This document shows positions 1 through 7,551 of a stretch of 22,358 nt of DNA, one piece after another. The stretch's first letter is position 1. Every line of letters begins with the position of its first letter. The DNA lies in NCBI GenBank assembly GCA_027012915.1, contig JALUYN010000053.1, positions 1 through 22,358 on the forward strand, given 5' to 3'. The DNA comes from Cellvibrionaceae bacterium (GTDB taxonomy: Bacteria; Pseudomonadota; Gammaproteobacteria; Pseudomonadales; Cellvibrionaceae). The position numbers and the translations under genes are program-made. The notes under the pieces were generated by a model. The model saw nothing but the letters and a program-made list of their open reading frames with translations. It had not been told where the DNA came from and did not search any database.

Positions 1-862
1 CTGTCAGCCAATCGGTTCGTTGCGCAGTATTCAGTTTTTGCAAGGGTGTAAATTGATCGGGCTGATCTGGGTCGCGCAGCAGAATCTGCTCCATAAGAAT
101 AATCTGTCGACCATTTTCAGAAAGAACGGCTCCCAGGGGCACGTGATTGGTGGGGTTTAGAAATACATTCTCGGCTATGTTCTGCCAGCCCGTCACTGGC
201 AGTTTCAATTCCTGCAGGACACTTTCGAGACGCTTGGCAGCGACCTTCCACTGGTTAGCGATCTGCAGCTCGCGCTCTTTCTGCTCTCGCTCGAACGCTG
301 CTTGCTTCTGTGCTTCGCGTTCGCGCTGCTTGCGGTTCAATGATGCAAGACAACGATCGTAAATACTGTCCCAATAATCCGCCATGTGACGGTGCTGTTC
401 GTGCAGGTCCTCAAACTCGTCGACTTTAAAACCTCCCATAAACTTGAGATTGGCACGATCAAACAAGTCCAGTTCAAAGTTTCTTCCCGCCTGTTGGTAA
501 GATGAAACAGCACGACCATCGAACCTTAGAGTTAACCTGTACGGGTTGAAAGCCGGCACATAGTCACCAGCCTTCGAGTCATAATAGACAACCGGAACAC
601 CTGGGTATTCACCGTTGTTTTTACCCACCACCTCACTGCGCCCGCGGTTGTCAACAAACTCCGTTTCATAGCGCACATTGTAGGATATATCGACTTTGCA
701 CCCCCGTTCCTCGAGCGATACCCATACCGCTCCGTAGCGAACACCGAAAGCAACTTCGTCCATTTCGCTGACGTTGATCAGATCTACGGAAAAGCGAAAA
801 CTCTTCGCCTGAACTTCTACCGACATCAACGTCAGTAAAGCCATGCATAGCCAAACTCTCAT
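1..862 (-). CDS. Unrecognised exported protein with a charged coiled-coil middle, 3' end outside window
   Basis: Reading leftward from an ATG at 862, the frame stays open for 287 codons to the window edge with no stop. The first 19 residues (MRVWLCMALLTLMSVEVQA, then KS) look like a cleavable signal peptide, so the product is probably periplasmic or outer-membrane associated. The next 170 or so residues are mixed beta-like sequence rich in Tyr and Val. Roughly residues 185-215 are a highly charged Arg/Glu/Gln/Lys helix, probably coiled coil, followed by a segment around GRQIILMEQILL. A good ribosome site (AAGGGA) lies just upstream of the start. It begins 27 bases after the DUF2489 gene and is likely the last visible member of the rmuC-led cluster. 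I do not recognise the family and assign no function. Shorter frames inside this region are in other phases and are shadows. Confidence 0.82.
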   Translation of the reverse strand, partial: MRVWLCMALLTLMSVEVQAKSFRFSVDLINVSEMDEVAFGVRYGAVWVSLEERGCKVDISYNVRYETEFVDNRGRSEVVGKNNGEYPGVPVVYYDSKAGDYVPAFNPYRLTLRFDGRAVSSYQQAGRNFELDLFDRANLKFMGGFKVDEFEDLHEQHRHMADYWDSIYDRCLASLNRKQREREAQKQAAFEREQKERELQIANQWKVAAKRLESVLQELKLPVTGWQNIAENVFLNPTNHVPLGAVLSENGRQIILMEQILLRDPDQPDQFTPLQKLNTAQRTDWLT

Positions 863-889
863 GCCAATTCCCTTTAATTTTTCGGCGCT

Positions 890-1393
890 CTATTTCGCTT
901 GATAGAAAAGTGTCGCCTCAACCTGAAAGCGCCCATCGGCAACCAAGCGTTGGCTGGCGTCGATAACGAATTCTTTGTGGTCGTTTTCAATACTCGTGCG
1001 CTCGCGATCAAAGCCAAGTTTCTTCTTGGTGGAAAGTTCCTTCCATTCATCAAGCACCGGAATATGATTCGTGGCTTCGGCCAGTAGAAAGAACGCCTTG
1101 TATTCTTCTCGATGCGATTCCCCCTGCTCCATAGCACTCAATAACGCACTAAGGCGAATAGCACCCTCAGTCAGCGTCAACTGTTCATCGAGAATACCCT
1201 GGGCGATGATCCGGATACTCTTAATTCGATTCTGACGCTGTTGTTCGATTTTTTCTTCCAGTAGGGCTATGGCTTCAGCCTGATTTTTTTCCATCTCCTT
1301 AACCTTTTTCAGGTAATAGATGGCAACTGCAACCAAGCCCGCAATAATGATAATTCCCACGGCCAGCAGGCCATAAACTGTTGTACTACTCAT
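890..1393 (-). CDS. DUF2489-family membrane-anchored protein
   Basis: The product is 167 residues. It starts with one transmembrane helix (about residues 6-28), continues with a charged coiled-coil stretch (about 29-58), then a helical domain with the segment IKSIRIIAQGILDEQLTLTE, followed by an LL-E-ATNHIP motif near residues 103-111. That pattern matches my memory of the DUF2489 family, which is common in gammaproteobacteria and has no established biochemical role. The N-in anchor would place the soluble part in the cytoplasm. The start codon lies 8 bases after the AEC permease stop, and the ribosome site is weak, so translational coupling to the upstream gene is likely. The family call is firm in pattern but was not checked by a profile search. 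Confidence 0.82.
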   Translation of the reverse strand: MSSTTVYGLLAVGIIIIAGLVAVAIYYLKKVKEMEKNQAEAIALLEEKIEQQRQNRIKSIRIIAQGILDEQLTLTEGAIRLSALLSAMEQGESHREEYKAFFLLAEATNHIPVLDEWKELSTKKKLGFDRERTSIENDHKEFVIDASQRLVADGRFQVEATLFYQAK

Positions 1394-1401
1394 AATCGGT
1401 T

Positions 1402-2352
1402 CTACATTAAATTCAGAAGGCGAAGCAAAAACACACCCAGACTCAGACTTAGTAATCCCAGCAATGTCGTGGTGACGACAACATTGGCTGCAAATTCTGC
1501 ATCAGCGCCATAGCCACGAGCCATAACAAAGCTCGCTGTAGCCACAGGCGACGCCGTTAACAGAAACACCATACCCAAAGTTTGCCCTTGGTACCCGGCA
1601 AGCAGCAGAAGACAAACTGCAAGGGTCGGCATTATAACCAATTTCAACAATGCAATGTCGCGGGCAAGCAGCGCGCTGCTCGCCAACCCTTTGAGGGACA
1701 GCGAACCACCGACACACACAAGTGCCAGAGGAAAACTGTATTGAATCCATTTCAATCCCTGATCCAACCATGGTTCAGGCATATTCAATGGTGAAAGGTT
1801 AACCAACAAGCCCGCAAGGCTCGCGGCTATCAATGGATTGGACAACAGAGACAACAACCAATGACGGCGGTTTTTTTCCTCTGCATCAGCTCGATTACGT
1901 ACAAATATCAGGGTGCTGATTATATTGTAAAAAACCGCCAGCACTGCCATCAGCAAGGAGATATCCAGCAACGCCTCTCGTCCATAGGCATTAAGGCACA
2001 AGGACACGCCGATAATACCCAGATTGCCACGCAACGCGCCTTGCTGGTACACAGTCGCCCGAGACCACTGCAACTGTTTCTGTTCACTGAGAAATCGCGC
2101 AAATCGATAGATCGCGTAAGTGGTTATAAAACAGAGAGTAACCAAGAGCGGGTCGAGAGCCTGATCCAGGGGTTTTCGAACCATGCTGATAAACATCAGC
2201 AGCGGTAAGAAAATATAGAACATCGACCAAGAGCCACGCTGAATCCAGATAGTCGACAAGATACCAGACCAGCGCATAAAGAAACCCAAGGCAATCCACA
2301 ATAACAATGGCGCGGTCACCCCGAGGGTAAATAGCAACGTATCAAGAAACAT
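1402..2352 (-). CDS. AEC-family (auxin efflux carrier-like) permease
   Basis: This 316-residue protein is nearly all hydrophobic helices, with about ten segments spread from residue 6 to the C-terminus. That matches the bacterial AEC (Mem_trans) family in length and layout. A central segment with GALRGNLGIIGVSLCLNAYG and a C-terminal half with SPVATASFVMARGYGADAEF carry the Gly/Asn/Pro-rich breaks typical of the two inverted halves of this fold. Family members export or exchange small organic anions such as malate or malonate in bacteria and auxin in plants, but the substrate here cannot be read from the sequence. It lies 36 bases after rmuC and 8 bases before the DUF2489 gene on the same strand, consistent with one operon, although no functional link to RmuC is obvious. 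Confidence 0.88.
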   Translation of the reverse strand: MFLDTLLFTLGVTAPLLLWIALGFFMRWSGILSTIWIQRGSWSMFYIFLPLLMFISMVRKPLDQALDPLLVTLCFITTYAIYRFARFLSEQKQLQWSRATVYQQGALRGNLGIIGVSLCLNAYGREALLDISLLMAVLAVFYNIISTLIFVRNRADAEEKNRRHWLLSLLSNPLIAASLAGLLVNLSPLNMPEPWLDQGLKWIQYSFPLALVCVGGSLSLKGLASSALLARDIALLKLVIMPTLAVCLLLLAGYQGQTLGMVFLLTASPVATASFVMARGYGADAEFAANVVVTTTLLGLLSLSLGVFLLRLLNLM

Positions 2353-2388
2353 AGATCAGCTCAGATTCAATGACATTGCTCTTGAGCA

Positions 2389-3879
2389 TTATTCGAGATC
2401 TTCACTAACTTCCAGAGCCTCGAGTGCCCGGTCATTTTGACTGAGCTGTTTCTTGGTTTTAGCGCCGAGCTTGCGCAGTTTTTCCACGCGCCCGATTAAA
2501 TTACCTCGACCGTCGGCCAACCGCTTCTGCGTCAGCTCATAGGCCGCTGACGCCTTGTCAATCTGCTTGCCAATGTCGTCAAAGGCCTCGAGCAACAATA
2601 CGAACTGGTCGTAGAGTCCACCGGCCTGGCGCGCAATCTCTTCGGCGTTTTTGTTCTGCTTCTCATAGCGCCAGATATTTTCCACGGTTCGCAATGTCGC
2701 CAACAGAGTTGTGGGGCTCACCAGGACAATATGTTTATCGTAAGCTTCACGAAATAGTCCCGGGTCTTCCTGCAGGGCCAGCATAAAAGCGGACTCCACG
2801 GGCACAAACAGAAAAACAAAATCCAGGGTGCGGATGCCTTCCAGGTTTTCGTAAGACTTCAAACTAAGCTGCTTGATGTGAGTACGCAGCGAATTGACGT
2901 GCTGTTTCAGATATTCGGTCTTCTCTGAATCGGGCGCTGCAAAGTATTTTTCGTAGTGTACCAGCGACACCTTGGAATCGATGACAATATCCTTGTCTTC
3001 AGGCAAACGGACGATCACGTCAGGATTGCGACGGTTACCCTCTTCCGATTTCAAACTCACCTGCAACTCGTACTCGCGGCCTTTCTGCAGGCCCGATTCT
3101 TCCAGTAAGCGCTCCAGTATTACTTCACCCCAGTTCCCTTGAGCCTTGTTATCGCCCTTGATGGCATTGGCGAGGTTGATGGCATCGGCACCAATTTTCT
3201 GAGTCTGTTTCTGAAGCTCAGTAATCTGACCCACCAACTGATTGCGCTCGGCCGCCTCCTTGCTGTAACTATCTTCCACCTTCTTGCGAAACTCTTTCAA
3301 CTGGTCTTTCAGAGGATTGACCGACGCCTCAATAGTGGCCTGGCTCTGGCGAGTAAAAGATTGCTGCTTCTCTTCAAAGATGCGCGATGCCAGTACTTCA
3401 AACTCTTTGCTCAATTGCAGTTTGGAATCATTGAGTAACTTGATCTGCTCTGAAAGATTGTTCTGCTCTGCCTCACTACGAGCCTTGAGCTCAGAGAATT
3501 CCTGCAACAATGCCTCATAGGCAATGCGCTTTTCCTGCAGTTCCACCAACTGGCGCTCGGCGGCAGACAGCTTCTCGGTACTGCCCTCCAGTTTTGCGCT
3601 GAGAGTAATACGGGATTGCTGTAATTGTTCTACCTGCTGCGTCTGCTCATCGTTGACGCGCTGCTGGTTCTGTAGCGATTGTTGCTCATGGGCCAACAAC
3701 TGCTCTAGGGATTGTATCTGTAGCTGTAACGCCTGCTCTGTAGCCATACCTTGAGCCTGCAGTTGGCTGCGCAGCGCGTTGCGGCTCAGAATCGTGATAA
3801 TGCCCCACACCAACGACACCAAAAATGTGGTCAAACCCAACAAAAACCAGTGCTCGGGGATTGATGTTAATAGTGTCAT
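2389..3879 (-). CDS. rmuC: DNA recombination protein RmuC
   Basis: The 496-residue product has an N-terminal transmembrane helix (about residues 9-30), a long Gln/Glu-rich coiled coil (about 35-230), and then the conserved RmuC domain (about 240-455). The domain carries GDNKAQGNWGEVILERLLEE, then NPDVIVRLP followed by IVIDSKVSLVHYEKY, the acidic/Asp-Ser-Lys arrangement resembling a PD-(D/E)XK nuclease core, and later FVFLFVPVESAF. In E. coli RmuC limits inversions at short inverted repeats. The catalytic role is predicted rather than proven. An AGGA ribosome site lies about 11 bases before the ATG. It heads the leftward cluster and is divergent from the TPR gene with only 51 bases between the two starts, so both promoters must lie in or overlap that gap. 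Length is in the family's usual range. Confidence 0.95.
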   Translation of the reverse strand: MTLLTSIPEHWFLLGLTTFLVSLVWGIITILSRNALRSQLQAQGMATEQALQLQIQSLEQLLAHEQQSLQNQQRVNDEQTQQVEQLQQSRITLSAKLEGSTEKLSAAERQLVELQEKRIAYEALLQEFSELKARSEAEQNNLSEQIKLLNDSKLQLSKEFEVLASRIFEEKQQSFTRQSQATIEASVNPLKDQLKEFRKKVEDSYSKEAAERNQLVGQITELQKQTQKIGADAINLANAIKGDNKAQGNWGEVILERLLEESGLQKGREYELQVSLKSEEGNRRNPDVIVRLPEDKDIVIDSKVSLVHYEKYFAAPDSEKTEYLKQHVNSLRTHIKQLSLKSYENLEGIRTLDFVFLFVPVESAFMLALQEDPGLFREAYDKHIVLVSPTTLLATLRTVENIWRYEKQNKNAEEIARQAGGLYDQFVLLLEAFDDIGKQIDKASAAYELTQKRLADGRGNLIGRVEKLRKLGAKTKKQLSQNDRALEALEVSEDLE

Positions 3880-3930
3880 TGATTAAATTTCCTGTAGTAA
3901 GTCGCAAGGATCGCCCAAACAGCACATTCT

Positions 3931-4350
3931 ATGAGCCAGTTGAACAGCAAGCAGACAGAGAAGATCAAACTTCACTGCGCCCGGGCCTATGAAGTCTACG
4001 ACAGTGGAGATTTCAGTGGCGCGTTGCGGCTATTCTACCAAGCCTGGCTGCTGGTCCCCAAACCCCAAACGGATTATCAAGAATCTGGTTGGATATTGAC
4101 CGGCATTGGCGATACCTATTTCCAATTGGGGAAATACCCTCAAGCCTGCGAGGCTCTCAACTCCGCCCTTCACTGCCCTGGCACCGATAACAACCCGTTT
4201 ATCCTGATGCGTATCGGGCAGGCCCACTACGATCATCAGGAAAAACCTCTGGCCAGGAAATTCTTGCTAAAGGCTTACCGACAGGGTGGAACCGAGATAT
4301 TCAAGAAGGAAAGCAAAGTCTATCTGGAAGCTATAAGAGATCTTATCTAA
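3931..4350 (+). CDS. Small TPR-repeat protein
   Basis: The 139-residue product consists almost entirely of helix-turn-helix TPR units: about residues 10-43 (ARAYEVYDSGDFSGALRLFYQA), about 52-88 (ILTGIGDTYFQLGKYPQACE), and about 89-123 (MRIGQAHYDHQEKPLARKFL). There is no signal peptide, so it is probably a cytoplasmic protein-binding adaptor. Similar small TPR proteins are common in gammaproteobacteria, and the partner here is unknown. No good ribosome site is visible directly before the ATG, so initiation may be weak or leaderless. The gene is divergent from rmuC and convergent with the GGDEF/EAL gene (43 bases between stops). A 7-bp inverted repeat (AGAGATC at 4336-4342, GATCTCT at 4356-4362) spans the stop codon but has no T-tract, so it is only a weak terminator candidate. 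Confidence 0.8.
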   Translation: MSQLNSKQTEKIKLHCARAYEVYDSGDFSGALRLFYQAWLLVPKPQTDYQESGWILTGIGDTYFQLGKYPQACEALNSALHCPGTDNNPFILMRIGQAHYDHQEKPLARKFLLKAYRQGGTEIFKKESKVYLEAIRDLI

Positions 4351-4393
4351 CCTCAGATCTCTGGATCAGACCGACAGAACCAGAAAACGGCTC

Positions 4394-7336
4394 TCAGTTA
4401 AATACGCCACCCGGCTTTTGCACCGAATCAAATACAAACACCATAAATTCATCCGGAGGCAGCGGACGGGCAAACAGATAGCCCTGAGCGTAGTCACAAC
4501 CGAGCGAATCCAGATACTGATACTGCTGTTCGGTCTCGACCCCCTCGGCCACTACCTCGAGCTTGAGTTGTTTGGCCATACTGACAATCAGTTCAGTGAT
4601 GACGCGATCATCGTCATCATCGGGCAGATCCATAATAAAAGATCGATCTACCTTCAGCTGATCAATGGGCAGTCGTTTGAGATAACTGAGTGATGAATAG
4701 CCAGTGCCAAAATCATCGATGGATATACGCACTCCCAAACGACGTATCGCATCCAGGTCCTCTATGGTTTGCTCAAGATTGGTCATAAATAGCGACTCGG
4801 TGATCTCCAGTTCCAAAAGGGACGGCTTCAAGGCGACATCTTTCAGCACCTGCTCTACTTGGTGCACAAAGCCCGGTGCCGTGAGCTGACGAGCCGAAAC
4901 GTTGACACTGATAACCACTTCTTGGCGCAGAGACTTGTAGAGGGTCTTGGCCTGCTGGCAGGCAGTTTTCAAGATCCATAACCCCAACTCAAGAATCAAA
5001 CCGCTATCTTCTGCCGCAGGTATAAAATCCTGAGGACCACGAATATCTCCATTGTGCAATCGCCAGCGCACCAGAGCCTCAGCAGCGTCCACTCGACCGG
5101 ATTGCAAGTGCACCTTGGGTTGGTAATAGAGCACAAATTCCTGATTATCGAGCGCCTGCTTGATCTCACGCTCCAGTTCCATCCGCCGGGAAACTTCACG
5201 ATTCATATCCTGGGTATAGAAGCGGAAGTTGTTTTTGCCCTTATCCTTGGCTTGATACATGGCCAGATCAGCATTCTTCATCAATTCCATGACTTGATCC
5301 GCATCGTCGGGAGCCACTGTCACGCCAATGCTGGCCTTGACCGACACCATCTGCCCTTGGAGATAGAGCGGCCTGTTGAGCGTTTGCAGAATTTTGTTGG
5401 CAACAATGGACACATAGTGTAATGCGTGCACATCTTTTAGCAGTACGGCAAACTCGTCACCGCCAATACGGGCCACCGCATCTTCCGTGCGAAGACAATC
5501 CTTCAGTCGCTGTGACACCTCGACCAAAAGCGCATCCCCGGACTCATGCCCCAGAGAATCGTTAATCATTTTGAAGTTATCGAGATCGATATACAGCAGT
5601 GCCAACATACTGTCCGAACGGCTCAAAGACGCCAATTCTTCCTCCAGCACGCCCTTAAAAAAGGTTCGGTTCTGCAGGCCCGTCAGGTGATCGTAATAGG
5701 CAAGGCGCTCGATTTCCTGAGTGTTCTCAGAGCTCTGAAATAAGGCTTGAGCGTTGTAGATAACGCTGAGCAACTCACCATCGGAGCTGTGATGACAAAA
5801 GATTTTCTCGATGTAGCTGCGGGGAACTCCCTCGGCATCCATGACCCGGATTTCGTTTGTCCAAACCCCTTCGCGCTCTATGGCTCGTTCCACAGTATCA
5901 AAGTAATCTGGCGCCAGCTTGCCGAATGAAGCTCGGTAACACTCGCGAAAACAGCGATCCACGCAGTCTTCGGGAAACACTTCAAGAAACTTCTCATTGG
6001 CGTAAATAATATTCCAGTCAGCTTCCAGAATGGCCGTCATATTGTCAGTCGCGTCCAACGTGGAATACATGGTGGATAATGAGTTGCTCATATTATCCAG
6101 GCTGACAATGGTCTTTCGATGCGCATCAAGAGTGCCACGCAGTTCGGTCGCCAAGGTATCAATGACAACGGACAGCTCGCCAATTTCATCATTGGCAAGA
6201 TCGGGAGGCTGAAAGCGCCAATCGCTCTGAGCAATCGCCCGAGTAGCGGCGGTAAGCTGATGCACGGGGCCGAGCACATAGCGACGCAGCGCAAGATAGG
6301 TGAACAGTACCAACATCACACCACCAATAACCAGTACCGCAACGAGTGCGGCCTCCATTGCCGCGATGCGCTGGGTTAGAAAGCTCTCAGGGTAGAGAGC
6401 CAGCACACGCCAGCCTTGATAACTCAGATCCTGAATCGACACCCGATACAAGGTGCTGTCCAAGCTCCAAACGTCCACTCGTCCATCTGAATTCATCGAC
6501 GATCGGTTGCGAATCAGCTGTTCAACCTTTTCACCAATTTGGTCATTTCCCAGAGGGTTGGCCAATAGACGATGATCCCGATCCACAAGCAGCAAAATCG
6601 GCTGAAAACCCGTATCGGGACCTCCATCACCGTTGCCGCTGTCCCAGAAGAGATTAAACGACAACTCAAAAACTCCGGCCACCACGCCGGACAAATTGCC
6701 ACCCGGAGTCACCGATTGCACGACAGAGAGAATATAAATCGAGTTCAAAGGATCCAGATCCACAAACAGCGTTTGCCCATAGTCACTACTATCGCGTTGT
6801 TCGTAGAGTTTACTTTGGCGAGGATCGTAGCCCTCGGGAAAGAAGGCAACGCGGTGGGATGGCTGAGTCCGAATAAAACCCTGAGTGCTGATATAGGAGA
6901 CAGACATCATGCGACTATCGAAGGCGCCTTCAACACTTTCCCACGCATCATGGGTGGCTGCAATCTCCTCCAATAGTTCTGGCGTCAGGATTGCATTTTG
7001 GGGAGCGAATACGGAGCTGTGCAGATCAAGGCGCTTACGCTGTTCAACGAAGTCGGAGCGACGTGGAACATCCCAATAGGGTTCATTGCTACTACGGGAC
7101 AGCAGATCTGTTTCAATCTGCTGTGCCAAAAGGTCGACTGCATCACCGTGGGCCTGAATGTCAGCCTCCAGGCGTCTGGCAGACTCGTCCACGTAGTACT
7201 GAAGATTTGTGTCGTACTGCCGGTGGTAATCGCGATTTAACAAATAGGCGAAGGTCCCCACCAAAACGCCCAAACCGAGAAACGCAACAGCGATTATAAC
7301 AAGCAATATTTTTGTACTGATGTGCGATTCAGGCAC
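4394..7336 (-). CDS. Membrane sensor with Cache-like, HAMP, PAS, GGDEF and EAL domains
   Basis: This predicted cyclic-di-GMP enzyme would both make and degrade the messenger. In order: TM1 (about residues 10-33), a periplasmic sensor region (about 35-320, Cache-like), TM2 (about 325-347), HAMP (about 346-400), PAS (about 425-540), GGDEF (about 560-715) and EAL (about 735-975). The GGDEF motif is intact at 625-629, and an RTED inhibitory site lies exactly five residues before it. The EAL motif is intact at 753-755, and the other phosphodiesterase elements are present: SVNVSARQ, LEITES, IDDFGTGYSSL, the Lys in LKVDRSF, AEGVE and QGYLFARPL. I chose the GTG at 7336 because AGGA lies seven bases upstream and TM1 then sits at the usual place. 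The frame is also open back to a TTG at 7462, which would add 42 residues that look unlike any domain. It stands alone, divergent from the nuclease gene. Confidence 0.9.
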   Translation of the reverse strand: MPESHISTKILLVIIAVAFLGLGVLVGTFAYLLNRDYHRQYDTNLQYYVDESARRLEADIQAHGDAVDLLAQQIETDLLSRSSNEPYWDVPRRSDFVEQRKRLDLHSSVFAPQNAILTPELLEEIAATHDAWESVEGAFDSRMMSVSYISTQGFIRTQPSHRVAFFPEGYDPRQSKLYEQRDSSDYGQTLFVDLDPLNSIYILSVVQSVTPGGNLSGVVAGVFELSFNLFWDSGNGDGGPDTGFQPILLLVDRDHRLLANPLGNDQIGEKVEQLIRNRSSMNSDGRVDVWSLDSTLYRVSIQDLSYQGWRVLALYPESFLTQRIAAMEAALVAVLVIGGVMLVLFTYLALRRYVLGPVHQLTAATRAIAQSDWRFQPPDLANDEIGELSVVIDTLATELRGTLDAHRKTIVSLDNMSNSLSTMYSTLDATDNMTAILEADWNIIYANEKFLEVFPEDCVDRCFRECYRASFGKLAPDYFDTVERAIEREGVWTNEIRVMDAEGVPRSYIEKIFCHHSSDGELLSVIYNAQALFQSSENTQEIERLAYYDHLTGLQNRTFFKGVLEEELASLSRSDSMLALLYIDLDNFKMINDSLGHESGDALLVEVSQRLKDCLRTEDAVARIGGDEFAVLLKDVHALHYVSIVANKILQTLNRPLYLQGQMVSVKASIGVTVAPDDADQVMELMKNADLAMYQAKDKGKNNFRFYTQDMNREVSRRMELEREIKQALDNQEFVLYYQPKVHLQSGRVDAAEALVRWRLHNGDIRGPQDFIPAAEDSGLILELGLWILKTACQQAKTLYKSLRQEVVISVNVSARQLTAPGFVHQVEQVLKDVALKPSLLELEITESLFMTNLEQTIEDLDAIRRLGVRISIDDFGTGYSSLSYLKRLPIDQLKVDRSFIMDLPDDDDDRVITELIVSMAKQLKLEVVAEGVETEQQYQYLDSLGCDYAQGYLFARPLPPDEFMVFVFDSVQKPGGVFN

Positions 7337-7551
7337 GCCTATGTCCTGCCCAAGGTTCCAATAAACAACGAAAAAAGCGTCAACATACCAAGGATAGTCA
7401 AAGGTATCTGAAACACCAGACAAAACCCGCAAACCTGCCGGAGTTGGCGTAAAATTGCACAACTTGGCTACGCTTCTCTCAAGCCTTTATCGAACCAGAC
7501 GCCTGTGCCATCATGCGGCACTATTGCCAATAACATGTCGCAGTCTCGTCC

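Noticed and set aside
337..854. Three short minus-strand frames that could suggest a frameshifted gene near the left edge.
   Set aside because: A single different phase is open without a stop from 862 to 1 and begins with a signal peptide, so the short frames are shadows and no frameshift is needed.
7337..7462. TTG at 7462 as the start of the GGDEF/EAL protein.
   Set aside because: The GTG at 7336 has a better-placed ribosome site and puts the first membrane helix at the normal distance from the N-terminus. Kept as an alternative only.
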